From: Bradyrhizobium barranii subsp. apii
GTDB lineage: Bacteria > Pseudomonadota > Alphaproteobacteria > Rhizobiales > Xanthobacteraceae
NCBI RefSeq assembly: GCF_011516635.5
Contig: NZ_CP096255.1
Span: 7,872,501 to 7,936,500, forward strand
Length of the DNA: 64,000 nt
Direction of reading: 5' to 3'
This document shows positions 9,174 through 17,795 of the stretch, piece by piece. Below the pieces are notes generated by a model. That model saw only the letters and a list, made by a program, of their open reading frames with translations. It had not been told where the DNA came from and searched no databases. The translations under genes were made by a program, and so were the position numbers. How positions within the stretch are numbered: position 1 is the stretch's first letter; the number at the start of each line of letters is the position of its first letter.

Positions 9174-12100
9174 TTAGTGAGCGGCCGCGAGCAAGGTCTG
9201 CTGTGGCGGCACATAGCTCAGCATCGTTCCGCCGTTGCCGTCGGCCGCGAGCACGAAGGACGAAGCTGCGTACTGCGCCAGCAGCGCCCAGGAGTAGCTC
9301 TGGCCGCCGTCGGTCGTGACCGTCAGATTGTTCGCGCTGTCGACATCGACACTACTGACCACCGTGTTGCGGAAGTCGATGGTGTCGTCAGCGCCGAAAT
9401 TGGCGATCGCGCCAGACAGGCCCGTCGGCGCGTCGAGCACCAGCGTTGCGCCGTTCGAGCCGCCGAAATCGACGTTCTGGAGCAGGCCCCCGGCGTAGAC
9501 ATGCTCGCTACCGCCGTCGAGATGCGAATTCGCAGCGATGCCGGTTGCGCCGACATCCTGCTCGCCGCCGCCGCTGACGGTGGCGCCGGTCGCCGTGCCC
9601 GCCACGAACTGGTAGCCGCCGCTGATCGTGGCACTGCCGTCGGTGGCGCCGGAGTCCACATACTGGAAGCCGCCGGTCTCGATGGTCGTGGCGGTGGTTG
9701 CGCCGCCCGAACCGACATATTGCCGCCCGCCGGCATTGATGGTGGTGCCGGTGGCATGGCCGTCCGTGAGCACCTGCTGCTCACCGTCGAGCACGGTGTT
9801 GGTGACTGTCCCCTGGGAAACGTCCTGATAGCCGCCCGCCGCAACGGTCGTGCCATCCGCACTGCCGCCCTGATAGACATGCTGGATGCCGCCGCTCTCG
9901 ACAAGAACCGCGATAGACGTCCCGTAGTCGTACTGAACGCCGCCTGCGCCAACGGTCGCGCTCGTCGTTGACCCGACGATGTACTGCCGGCCACCAGCGA
10001 TGGTCGCACCGCTGTCGGTGGCGCCGGCGTCGACATACTGGAAGCCGCCGATCGCGATGGTCGTATTGGTGGTCGCGCCACCGGAGCCGACATATTGCCG
10101 GCCACCGGCATTGATGACGGTGCCGGCAGCCTGGCCACCGGCAAGCACCTGCTGATTGCCGGCGAGCACGGTGTTGGTGGCCGTCCCCTGGTAGACGTCC
10201 TGATAGCCGCCCGCAGCAACGGTGGTGCCGCTGGCACTGCCGCCCTGATAGACGTGTTGGGAGCCGCCGCTCTGGACCATTGCGCCGGTCGCTGTGCCGT
10301 AATCGTATTGATTGCCACCCGAGCCGATCGTGGCATTCGCGCTGCTGCCCGTCACATATTGCGTACCGAAGACAGTCGCATCGTGGTCGGCGCCGGCCGT
10401 GCTTTGGGTGCCAAGAGCCTCGATGACGGTGCCGTAGGTGCTGCCGTTGACGTAGATGTTCTGGAGTCCGCCCGACTTGATCGTGGTGTGGATCGCCGTG
10501 TTGCCGACCGTTTGCGTGCCATAAAGCACCGTGTCCTTGGCGGTCCCCTGGAAGCTCACGAGCTGAGTGGCGCCAGCCTGCACCAGGGTCCCGGTCGCCG
10601 TGCCGTATTCGAGCCCTTGGCTCCCACCATTGTATATCGTTGCCCCGGTCGAGGTCCCGCGGACGATTTCGCCCGCGCCAGAGAGAACGATCGCGCCGGT
10701 CTCCGCGGCGTTGGAATCCACGGTGAAGAAACTGTCGACAACCACCGCGTTGGCGAGCTGCGTGCTGGAGACAAGCGTATAGTTGCCCCTGATGAGCGTA
10801 TAGGTCGGCGAGGCGCCGACATTGCCTGCGGCATCCGAGAATCTAGCCACGATCGTCGTCAATCCGTATGCCACGACCTGGCTATTGAACTGCCACGATC
10901 CGGTCGCGCTGGAGACGAGCACGTCGGTCGTCCCCTGCAGGGTGACCTTCGGGTTTGACACCGACGAGTCGGCCGACAAATTGATGCCCGTGATCCCGAG
11001 CGATGCGGTCGCATCGACCGTGAAGGTGAACGCCGGGCCGACGCTGCTGTTGCCGTGGGAGTCGGTCGCAGCCGCGACATAGCTGTAAGTGGCGCCGTCC
11101 TGCAGGCCGGACACGCCGAGGCTCCACGTGCCGTTCTGGCCGACCGTGGCCGTGCCGACGACTGCGTGAGTCATGGCGTCGGTGACCGAGATGGTGTCGC
11201 CGGCATTGCCGGTGCCGGCCAACGTCGTCGCCCCACCATGGAAATGCGCCGCGTTGATGTAATTGTTGCCGTCGGCGCCGAGGGTGACGTCCCCGTCGGT
11301 GATGGTCAGAGCCGGCGACGTCCGTACGATCGTGTACGCCGGTCCCGTCTCGCTGGATGAACCGGTCAGCAGGATATCGGTGCCCGAACTTTGAGTGAAA
11401 GGATTGGTGCCGAATTGATATCCGACCAGAACGTCGGCCTTGCCGTCGCCGTTCAGGTCACCGGCGCCGATCTGCCCGGCGGTCTTGTCGAGCGGCGAGA
11501 TCCTCACTTGCCCGAACGTGCCGTCGCCGTGACCGAAGAAGGTCGAGAGCGTGTTGTTGGTTCCGACGACCACGAGATCAGCCACGCCATCGCCGTTGAT
11601 GTCGGCGACCGCGCCGGATCCGATCGTACCCGCCGCCTGAAGAGTCGTCCCGGACGAGGTGAAAGTGCCGTCGCCGTTGCCGAGCAGGATCGAGATTGTG
11701 GCGCTGCTGACGGCCGCCATGTCGAGCTTGCCGTCACCGTTGAAGTCGCCGGTGAGGACAGATGTCGCCGTCCCGACCGGGGACGACGGAGCCTGGAACG
11801 TGCCGTCACCATTGCCGAAGCTCAGCGCTATTGCCAGATTGGTCGAATTCCTCGTCACGAGGTCGAGCTTGCCGTCTCTATTGAAGTCGCCATAGGCGAT
11901 GGAGCCGACGCCGAGATTCGTGGTGATGGCAGTCCCAAACGTACCGTTGCCATTTCCTGGCAGGACCGTGCTGCCGACGACGATGTCGAGCACGCCATCG
12001 CCGGTCACGTCGATCACTTTAGGTGTTTGATAGACGCCGCTGCCGGCGGAATAGCTCGTGTTGGCCCCGAACGTGCCGTTACCGTTGCCGAGACGAACAG

Positions 12101-12677
12101 TCACGGTACCGTCGAGGGTGACCTGTGCGATGTCCAGCTTGCCGTCGCCATTCAGATCGGCAAGCGCCAGCAAGGGCAATAGGCCTGGGCTCGAGGTGTT
12201 CGAGGCTGAGGAGAAGTGACCGGTGCCGTCGTTCAGCGCCACGCTGACGTAGCTCGGGTTGACGAAAAAGTTTGTCCCCATCACAACGTCCAGCTTCCCG
12301 TCTCCGTTGACGTCGCCGATCGCGAAGGACGTCGGGCTGTTTACGGTCAGCTTCGATTCGGATTGGTACGGTCCGACATAGTAACCATTGGTATCGTGGA
12401 CGTTGCTTCCCGTGAACTGGAGCGCCACCGAGCCGGAGCCGAATCCGGTATTCACCGTGACCGTATAGCTCGAAAGGTTGCTGCCGGCGACCGGTGTCAC
12501 GTCGGTGATGCCCGCGCCGCCGATGCTGCCACTCGTTGCAAGGCTGAACTGATCAATCGTGACGCCAAGAACAGGCTTCGAGAACGTGACGGTGTAGTGC
12601 ACCGTTCCGGCGTCGGTCTGGGTCGGATCGGTCGCTGTGATGCTGGTGATGGTCGGAAGATCGGGGATGACGGGCAT
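9174..12677 (-). CDS. Giant Ig/FG-GAP/AIDA-repeat surface-type protein, copy 2, full length
   Basis: An 1167-residue protein paralogous to the gene next door. Domains in order: Ig-like region (about 1-100); seven FG-GAP/VCBS units with Ca-binding loops such as GDVNGDGKLD and GDFNGDGKLD (about 105-450; one reads DVTGDGVLD, one DFNRDGKLD); an Ig-like domain (about 470-570); AIDA-type repeats of about 20 residues built on TTxxAGGxQxVxxGGxAxxT (about 640-1080); and a C-terminal TIDFRNT...SYSWALLAQY...PPQQTLLAAAH. AIDA repeats form the beta-helical passenger of adhesins, but no translocating barrel is present, so secretion or surface anchoring would need another route. The start at 12677 is chosen because AGGGAA precedes it and it aligns with copy 1; an upstream in-frame Met (12788) lies in the conserved leader. 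Function as an adhesin or matrix protein is inferred. Confidence 0.8.
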   Translation of the reverse strand: MPVIPDLPTITSITATDPTQTDAGTVHYTVTFSKPVLGVTIDQFSLATSGSIGGAGITDVTPVAGSNLSSYTVTVNTGFGSGSVALQFTGSNVHDTNGYYVGPYQSESKLTVNSPTSFAIGDVNGDGKLDVVMGTNFFVNPSYVSVALNDGTGHFSSASNTSSPGLLPLLALADLNGDGKLDIAQVTLDGTVTVRLGNGNGTFGANTSYSAGSGVYQTPKVIDVTGDGVLDIVVGSTVLPGNGNGTFGTAITTNLGVGSIAYGDFNRDGKLDLVTRNSTNLAIALSFGNGDGTFQAPSSPVGTATSVLTGDFNGDGKLDMAAVSSATISILLGNGDGTFTSSGTTLQAAGTIGSGAVADINGDGVADLVVVGTNNTLSTFFGHGDGTFGQVRISPLDKTAGQIGAGDLNGDGKADVLVGYQFGTNPFTQSSGTDILLTGSSSETGPAYTIVRTSPALTITDGDVTLGADGNNYINAAHFHGGATTLAGTGNAGDTISVTDAMTHAVVGTATVGQNGTWSLGVSGLQDGATYSYVAAATDSHGNSSVGPAFTFTVDATASLGITGINLSADSSVSNPKVTLQGTTDVLVSSATGSWQFNSQVVAYGLTTIVARFSDAAGNVGASPTYTLIRGNYTLVSSTQLANAVVVDSFFTVDSNAAETGAIVLSGAGEIVRGTSTGATIYNGGSQGLEYGTATGTLVQAGATQLVSFQGTAKDTVLYGTQTVGNTAIHTTIKSGGLQNIYVNGSTYGTVIEALGTQSTAGADHDATVFGTQYVTGSSANATIGSGGNQYDYGTATGAMVQSGGSQHVYQGGSASGTTVAAGGYQDVYQGTATNTVLAGNQQVLAGGQAAGTVINAGGRQYVGSGGATTNTTIAIGGFQYVDAGATDSGATIAGGRQYIVGSTTSATVGAGGVQYDYGTSIAVLVESGGIQHVYQGGSADGTTVAAGGYQDVSQGTVTNTVLDGEQQVLTDGHATGTTINAGGRQYVGSGGATTATTIETGGFQYVDSGATDGSATISGGYQFVAGTATGATVSGGGEQDVGATGIAANSHLDGGSEHVYAGGLLQNVDFGGSNGATLVLDAPTGLSGAIANFGADDTIDFRNTVVSSVDVDSANNLTVTTDGGQSYSWALLAQYAASSFVLAADGNGGTMLSYVPPQQTLLAAAH

Positions 12678-12888
12678 CTGAATTCCCTGCGGTAGCGCGT
12701 GTTGATGCGAGGATTCGAAATGCACACTGGCCCCGGACAAACCGGCGCCAGGCACATTCGATCGCGCGGCAGCAATTCGAAATTGCACGCCGTGCTCTCT
12801 ACATCTGCGACCCTACAGAGGCTGCTTGTCGGTTATGTTACACGATAACAAAAATAACATAACAGGGAGAGGCTGTGGATAGTCGGCC
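12678..12888 (-). promoter_or_regulatory. Upstream region of giant gene copy 2 with a Zur-like site
   Basis: This is the duplicate of the region at 8854-9120. It contains the inverted repeat GTTATGTT (12832-12839) and AACATAAC (12856-12863), and within it TGTTACACGATAACA (12836-12850). That 15-mer matches 12 of 14 defined positions of a TGTTATANTATAACA Zur-type palindrome. It lies just after the end of the zinc operon and 155 bases before the start codon of copy 2. Confidence 0.5.
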
Positions 12889-13908
12889 TCATAGCTCCAG
12901 TAGACCGCCGTCCCCATTTTCGTCGGCAAAGGCCAGCAGCGTGCCCTTGGCGTTCCAGGCAATCGCGGCGACCGGAGGCGTGCCATTGCGGCGAACGAGG
13001 ATCTCGGCGCCGTCCTCGAGCCGCACCATCAGCACGGTGCCATCGCTGTAGCCGGCGGCGAGGATGTCGTTCTTCGGATGGCAGGCGACCACGGACACGC
13101 GCGCCTGCAGCGGCGCGAGCATCGCGGGCTCCTTGCCCATCGGGCCGTCCTTGCTGCCGAACGGCCAGATGATGACTGTGTCGGCACCCGAAGTCGCCAA
13201 TCCTTTGCCGCCCGCGCTCCATGACATCGAGCGGACGCGGCCGGGATAGCCGGTCATGCGCATGTGCCTGTTGTCGGCAAGCCGCCAGCCGTGCAGCGCC
13301 GCCTCGTGCATCGTGGTGACCAGGAACTTGTTGTCCGGGCTGAAGGTGACGCCGAGATGCGAGCCGGCCCAGGGCAGGAATTCGGCCGATCCTTCCATGT
13401 TCGGAAACCACAGCGTCGCGCCGTTGTAATGGGCGATCGCGAGCCGCAGGCCCTTTGGCGCGAAGGCGAGGCCGCCGACGGTCGAGGGCACCTCGAGCGA
13501 CTTCTCCTCGGACTTGCCGCTCTTGACGGTGGCCGTCTTGCCGGCCGACCAGGCATAGGCACCGTCGGGATGCAGCGCCACCGCGTCGATCCAGCGCCGC
13601 TTGGGGTCGGTGGCGAGCAGCGTCACCTCACCCTTGGCGTCGAGCGACACGACCTTGCCGTCGTCGCCGCCCATGATGAGGCGCTTGCCGTCGGAGGCGG
13701 TCGACAGAATGCCGCCGCCATGCACGGCGACCGTCGTGATCTCGCCCTTGGCGTCGACGAACGCGACATTCTCCTCGCCACCGACGAAGGCGGCGCGGGG
13801 CCCAAGGAAATACACCGAGTTCACGCCCATGCCGAGCGTAACAGGCTTGACGCGATCGGTGACGGAGACGATCGAGGCGGAATCGGGGGCCGGCGTAAAC
13901 TCTTTCAT
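12889..13908 (-). CDS. WD40-repeat protein of the zinc operon
   Basis: A 339-residue protein built of WD40/beta-propeller repeats; recognisable blades include LAFAPKGLRLAIAHYNGATLWF, then MSWSAGGKGLATSGADTVIIW and VVACHPKNDILAAGYSDGTVLMVRL, enough for about seven blades. It lacks a signal peptide, so it should be cytoplasmic. The ATG at 13908 overlaps the stop of the GTPase gene by one base (TGATG), which implies translational coupling. Being the last gene of a Zur-controlled unit, it may act with the GTPase in zinc delivery. The periplasmic chaperone AztD is also a propeller, but this protein has no export signal. The exact role is unknown. Confidence 0.8.
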   Translation of the reverse strand: MKEFTPAPDSASIVSVTDRVKPVTLGMGVNSVYFLGPRAAFVGGEENVAFVDAKGEITTVAVHGGGILSTASDGKRLIMGGDDGKVVSLDAKGEVTLLATDPKRRWIDAVALHPDGAYAWSAGKTATVKSGKSEEKSLEVPSTVGGLAFAPKGLRLAIAHYNGATLWFPNMEGSAEFLPWAGSHLGVTFSPDNKFLVTTMHEAALHGWRLADNRHMRMTGYPGRVRSMSWSAGGKGLATSGADTVIIWPFGSKDGPMGKEPAMLAPLQARVSVVACHPKNDILAAGYSDGTVLMVRLEDGAEILVRRNGTPPVAAIAWNAKGTLLAFADENGDGGLLEL

Positions 13909-14951
13909 CACGAGACGATGCAGCTCTCAAAACCCTCGCGAATGGCCTTTTCCGGCAATTCGCGACCGATGAAGACGAGGCGGCTCTCGCGCGGCTCGCC
14001 GTCCTTCCACTTCCGCTGGTGGTTGCCCTCCAGCATCATGTGGACGCCCTGGAAGACATAGCGGTCATCATCGTCGTGGAAGGCGAGGATGCCCTTGGAG
14101 CGCAGGATCTTGCCGCCCTCCACCTGCACCAGGTTCTGGAGCCAGGGCATGAACACGTTCGGATCGAGCGGCTTGTCGGTCTTGAGCGACAGCGACTGCA
14201 TGTCCTCGTCGTGATAGTGCTTCAGGCCGTGGCCGTGATCATGGTGGTGATGGTCGTGGCCATGGTGGTGATGATCATGGTCGTGGTCATGATCATTGGC
14301 CTCCAGGAAATCCGGCTCGATGTCGAGGATGCGGTCGAGGTCGAAGGCGCCGCGGTCGAGCACGTCCGCCAGGGCGACCGAGCAGCGCTCGGTGCGATGC
14401 AGCTTGGCATAGGGGTTGATGGCGCGGATGCGAGCCTCGACCTCGGCAAGCTCCGGCTTGGTGACGAGATCGGTCTTGTTCAGCACGATGACGTCGGCGA
14501 ACGCGATCTGGTTCTTGGCCTCGGGCGCGTCCTTGAGCCGGTCCGACAGCCATTTGGCGTCGGCGACCGTGACGACCGCGTCGAGCCGCGCGTTCTTCTG
14601 CACGTCTTCGTCGACGAAGAAGGTCTGGGCCACGGGCGCGGGATCGGCAAGGCCGGTAGTCTCGACGATGATGGCGTCGAACTTGCCCTTGCGCTTCATC
14701 AGGCCGTCCATGATGCGCACGAGGTCGCCGCGCACGGTGCAGCAGATGCAGCCGTTGTTCATCTCGAACACTTCCTCATCGGCGCCGATGATGAGGTCAT
14801 TGTCGATGCCGATCTCGCCGAATTCATTGACGATGACGGCGTATTTCTTGCCGTGGTTTTCCGACAGGATGCGGTTCAGCAGCGTGGTCTTGCCGGCGCC
14901 GAGATAGCCGGTCAGCACGGTCACGGGAATTTTTTGGGACGCTTCAGACAT
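13908..14951 (-). CDS. COG0523 (CobW/ZigA-type) zinc GTPase
   Basis: A 347-residue G3E-family P-loop GTPase. Visible motifs are Walker A TGYLGAGKTT (residues 14-23), the metal-binding CICC (Cys68, Cys70, Cys71), ETTGLADP, and NKTD for guanine recognition. A striking His/Asp-rich stretch (about residues 218-250) follows, and the CobW C-terminal domain ends the protein (about 265-345). The family delivers metal to client proteins; location in a zinc ABC transporter operon behind a Zur box indicates zinc. It starts 54 bases after the binding-protein gene and is coupled to the WD40 gene. Cobalt or nitrile-hydratase roles of other COG0523 members are unlikely here because of the context. Confidence 0.92.
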   Translation of the reverse strand: MSEASQKIPVTVLTGYLGAGKTTLLNRILSENHGKKYAVIVNEFGEIGIDNDLIIGADEEVFEMNNGCICCTVRGDLVRIMDGLMKRKGKFDAIIVETTGLADPAPVAQTFFVDEDVQKNARLDAVVTVADAKWLSDRLKDAPEAKNQIAFADVIVLNKTDLVTKPELAEVEARIRAINPYAKLHRTERCSVALADVLDRGAFDLDRILDIEPDFLEANDHDHDHDHHHHGHDHHHHDHGHGLKHYHDEDMQSLSLKTDKPLDPNVFMPWLQNLVQVEGGKILRSKGILAFHDDDDRYVFQGVHMMLEGNHQRKWKDGEPRESRLVFIGRELPEKAIREGFESCIVS

Positions 14952-15005
14952 GACAACTCCGGGTCGGGCTTTTCCGCGCGACGCGAGGCGGGGTGGCCCC
15001 CTGCC

Positions 15006-15869
15006 CTAGTGGTCAAGCGCGCTGGTCAGGGCCTTTATATTGTGCCTGACCATATCAATGTAAGTGGGTGCAAGCCCCTTTTCGCCGGTCAAACCGTCCG
15101 AAATCAGGGTCCCGCCGACCTTGGCCCCGGTCTCGGCCGCGATCCGCCGGATCAGGCGGTCATCGCTGATGTTTTCCAGGAACACGGCCGGGATCTTTTG
15201 GGCCTTGATCTGGCCGATGATGGCGGCGATGTCCCGCGCGCTGGGCTCGGTCTCCGTGGAGACCCCCAAGGGGGCCACGAACTGGACACCGTATTCGGCG
15301 GCGAAATAGCCGAAGGCGTCGTGGGTGGAGATCACCTTGCGCCGCTCCGGCGGGATTTTCGCCACGGCCTCCCGCACCTCGCGGTCGAGCGCTTCGAGCT
15401 TGTCCAGATAGGCCTTTGCCCGGGCGCGGAAGAACTCGGCGTCGTCAGGGTCGGTCGCGGCCAACGCATTGGCGATGTCGCTCACATAGATCCTGGCGTT
15501 GGGGACGGACTGCCAGGCATGCGGATCCGCGGCCGAGCCGAGCTTCAGCGGTACGATGCCGGCACTCACGGTGACCACCTGCGCCTTGCTTCCTGCGGAC
15601 TGCACCAGACGGGGCAGCCAGCCTTCGAGGCCGAGCCCGTTGACGATGACGAGCTTTGCATCCGCAATCCGCTTCGCGTCGCTTGGCGCGGGCGTGTAGA
15701 CGTGGACGTCGCTGTCGGGGCCGACCAGCGTCGTGACGTCGACCCGATCGCCGCCAACGTTCCGGACGAAATCGCCGAGGATCGAGAAGCTCGCGACGAC
15801 GTTGAGCCGCTCGGCCGCATGCAGCGGCGAGGCGATCAGCAGGAGCACACAAAGCAGGAGACGCCGCAT
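15006..15869 (-). CDS. Zinc ABC transporter substrate-binding protein
   Basis: A 287-residue cluster A-I periplasmic metal-binding protein (ZnuA/AztC type). A signal peptide covers about residues 1-18 (LLLCVLLLIASPLHA). Likely metal ligands are His56 (DVHVYTP), His117 (DPHAWQ), His183 (STHDAFGYF) and Asp258 (ISDGLTGEKG). The usual His-rich loop of ZnuA is missing, as in AztC-type proteins. The ATG at 15869 is used because GGAAGCGTG lies upstream; a GTG at 15875 overlapping the permease stop is the alternative. It is the fourth gene of the operon. Confidence 0.92.
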   Translation of the reverse strand: MRRLLLCVLLLIASPLHAAERLNVVASFSILGDFVRNVGGDRVDVTTLVGPDSDVHVYTPAPSDAKRIADAKLVIVNGLGLEGWLPRLVQSAGSKAQVVTVSAGIVPLKLGSAADPHAWQSVPNARIYVSDIANALAATDPDDAEFFRARAKAYLDKLEALDREVREAVAKIPPERRKVISTHDAFGYFAAEYGVQFVAPLGVSTETEPSARDIAAIIGQIKAQKIPAVFLENISDDRLIRRIAAETGAKVGGTLISDGLTGEKGLAPTYIDMVRHNIKALTSALDH

Positions 15870-15871
15870 CG

Positions 15872-16741
15872 TCACGCTTCCAGATGCCGGCCGGGAAACA
15901 TCTGCCGGACGATACCACCGACGCGGCCGAACAGGACCGAGACGATGTAAAGCACCGTCGCCACCAGAATGATCGCAGGACCCGACGGCACGCGGGTCTG
16001 AAACGATAGCACGAGGCCCGCATAGCCTGAGACGGCGGCAGCGACGACGGCGATGCAGATCATGACCGTGAGATCGCGCGACCAGAACCGGGCAATCCCG
16101 GCCGGCAAGATCATCAGGCCCACCGCCAGCAAGGTGCCGAGCGCCTGAAAGCCGTTGACGAGATTGATCACGACGAGCGCGAGGAAGGCGAGATGCGCGG
16201 GGCCGCCGGCACGGCTGACGGTGCGCAGGAACAGGGGATCGACGCTCTCGATCACCAGCGGGCGATAGATCACCGCGAGCACCAGCAGCGTCACCGTGGC
16301 GTTGAAGGCCACCACCAGCAGGGTCTGGTCGTCCATCGCGAGGATGTTGCCGAACAGCACGTGTAGGAGGTCGATATTGGTGCCCTTGATCGAGACGATG
16401 GTCACACCCAGCGCCAGCGAGGCCAGATAGAAGGTCGCAAGCGAGGCGTCCTCCTTCAGCCCGGTCGAACGCGCGACCACGCCGGCGAGGATCGCAACCG
16501 CAAAGCCTGCAACCAGGCCGCCGGCCGTCATCGCGAACAAATTGAGGCCGGAGAGCAGGAAGCCGACGGCCGCGCCAGGCAGGATCGCATGTGCCATGGC
16601 ATCGCCGACGAGGCTCATCCGCCGCAGCATCAGGAACACGCCGATCGGTGCGCCCGCCAGCGACAGCGCGATCACGGCGGCAAGCGCGCGCCGCATGAAC
16701 TCGAATTCGGTGAACGGGCCGATCAGCGCGTCATAGATCAT
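15872..16741 (-). CDS. Zinc ABC transporter permease
   Basis: A 289-residue integral membrane permease of the ABC-3 (ZnuB/AztB) family with about eight to nine hydrophobic segments. Family signatures are GAPIGVFLMLRRMSLVGDAMAHAILPG near the N-terminus (about residues 30-56) and GTLLAVGLMILPAG (about 200-213). It moves zinc through the inner membrane using the ATPase encoded just upstream. The gene starts 6 bases after the ATPase stop and abuts the binding-protein gene, so all are one transcript. Confidence 0.94.
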   Translation of the reverse strand: MIYDALIGPFTEFEFMRRALAAVIALSLAGAPIGVFLMLRRMSLVGDAMAHAILPGAAVGFLLSGLNLFAMTAGGLVAGFAVAILAGVVARSTGLKEDASLATFYLASLALGVTIVSIKGTNIDLLHVLFGNILAMDDQTLLVVAFNATVTLLVLAVIYRPLVIESVDPLFLRTVSRAGGPAHLAFLALVVINLVNGFQALGTLLAVGLMILPAGIARFWSRDLTVMICIAVVAAAVSGYAGLVLSFQTRVPSGPAIILVATVLYIVSVLFGRVGGIVRQMFPGRHLEA

Positions 16742-16747
16742 CTGCGA

Positions 16748-17500
16748 TCACGCCGCCCGCGAGTGTCCGTCCTCGGCGCAAGCCGTGGCACTATCGTCAA
16801 AAGCCTCGCACATCCGCATCGCGACCAGCAGGTTTTCCGGCGTCAGCACCTCCGCCGTCGGTCCCCAGGCCACGGGGCCGCGCGCCAGCACCAGCGTTTC
16901 GGTGAAATGGTTGCGCACCATTTCCATGTCGTGCAGCGCGGCGAGCACGGTGCGGCCTTCGCCGTGCCAGTGCTTCACCAGCGCGAGCAGATCGGCCGTG
17001 GTCTTGCTGTCGATCGCGTTGAAGGGCTCGTCGAGCACGATCAGGCGCGCGTCCTGGAGCAGCACGCGCGCGAACAGGATGCGCTGCATCTGCCCGCCCG
17101 AGAGCGTTCCGATGGGGCGGTTCTCGAAGCCGTTGAGGCCGACGGAAGCGATCGCGCGCAGGATCTTCTCCCGCGCAGCCTTGCCGATGCCCCCGAACAG
17201 GCCCGCGTCGCGCCACAGCCCGGTGCCGACGAAGTCGAACACCGAGATCGGGAAGCTGCGGTCGATCTCCGCGCTCTGCGGCAGATAGGCGATATCGCGG
17301 CTATCGAGCCCGCCGAGATGGATGCTGCCGTCGAGCGGCCGGAGGATGCCGACGATGCCGCGCAACAGCGTCGACTTGCCGGCGCCGTTCGGGCCGATCA
17401 CGGCGACCAGCTCACCGGAGGCGACCTCGCCGTTGAGATGATGCACGGCCGGATGCCGGTCGTAGCCGAGCGTGACATTATGGAAGTGCACGGCCGCCAT
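16748..17500 (-). CDS. Zinc ABC transporter ATP-binding protein
   Basis: A 250-residue ABC ATPase with Walker A GPNGAGKST, Q-loop YLPQ, signature LSGGQMQR, Walker B LIVLDEP and an H-loop histidine in LHDME. It powers the adjacent permease. The ATG at 17500 is preferred because AGGTGA lies 4 bases before it; a GTG at 17506 overlaps the stop of the His-rich gene. The C-terminal end (CAEDGHSRAA) has extra Cys and His that could bind metal, but this is only a guess. Confidence 0.94.
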   Translation of the reverse strand: MAAVHFHNVTLGYDRHPAVHHLNGEVASGELVAVIGPNGAGKSTLLRGIVGILRPLDGSIHLGGLDSRDIAYLPQSAEIDRSFPISVFDFVGTGLWRDAGLFGGIGKAAREKILRAIASVGLNGFENRPIGTLSGGQMQRILFARVLLQDARLIVLDEPFNAIDSKTTADLLALVKHWHGEGRTVLAALHDMEMVRNHFTETLVLARGPVAWGPTAEVLTPENLLVAMRMCEAFDDSATACAEDGHSRAA

Positions 17501-17502
17501 GG

Positions 17503-17751
17503 TCACCTCATCGCCAGGAAGACCACGCCCCAGAGCACGGCGCAGACGGCAAGCGCGGCCGCGAGGCGGCCGGCCATGGTCATGCGCAGGATCGACCAGG
17601 GCGCGTCCTGGGCCGGATGGGGCGAGGCCGCATCATGGACATGGGCGTGGGTGTGGTCGTGCCCATGCGAATGCCCGTCGCCATGAGAATGGTCATGGGA
17701 CTGGCCATGAACGTGGTCGTGGTGATGAGCGTGGGACGCGGCGGGAACCAT
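17503..17751 (-). CDS. His-rich small membrane protein, first gene of the zinc operon
   Basis: An 82-residue protein. The first 43 residues are very rich in His (HHHDHVHG, HDHSHGDGHSHGHDH and similar), a clear metal-binding stretch. One membrane segment follows (about residues 62-80, LAAALAVCAVLWGVVFLAM). With a cytoplasmic or periplasmic His tail anchored in the membrane, it may buffer or hand over zinc. It is the first gene after the Zur box, with only 6 bases between box and start codon, and its stop overlaps the start region of the ATPase gene. No named family was recognised. Confidence 0.75.
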   Translation of the reverse strand: MVPAASHAHHHDHVHGQSHDHSHGDGHSHGHDHTHAHVHDAASPHPAQDAPWSILRMTMAGRLAAALAVCAVLWGVVFLAMR

Positions 17752-17757
17752 GCCAGC

Positions 17758-17776
17758 GACGTTATATTATAACATC
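17758..17776 (-). promoter_or_regulatory. Zur box of the zinc operon
   Basis: The core GTTATATTATAAC (17761-17773) is a perfect 6-1-6 palindrome. With its flanks it matches 13 of 14 defined positions of the alphaproteobacterial Zur-type sequence TGTTATANTATAACA. It also contains TATAAT/TATAAC -10-like sequences on the minus strand. The start codon is 6 bases away, so transcription probably begins almost at the ATG (near-leaderless mRNA). Binding of zinc-loaded Zur would block the polymerase. Confidence 0.8.
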
Positions 17777-17795
17777 ACCCCTGTCCACGGCCGGC

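Noticed and set aside
12889..13908. WD40 protein as the zinc chaperone AztD
   Set aside because: AztD is periplasmic; this protein has no signal peptide and is coupled to a cytoplasmic GTPase.
14215..14300. CATGGTGGTGATCATGGTCGTG-like simple repeat
   Set aside because: It encodes the His/Asp-rich stretch of the zinc GTPase; no separate DNA function is needed to explain it.
14019..15950. A 643-codon open frame on the plus strand
   Set aside because: Antisense to the COG0523 GTPase and zinc-binding protein genes, which have full motif support.
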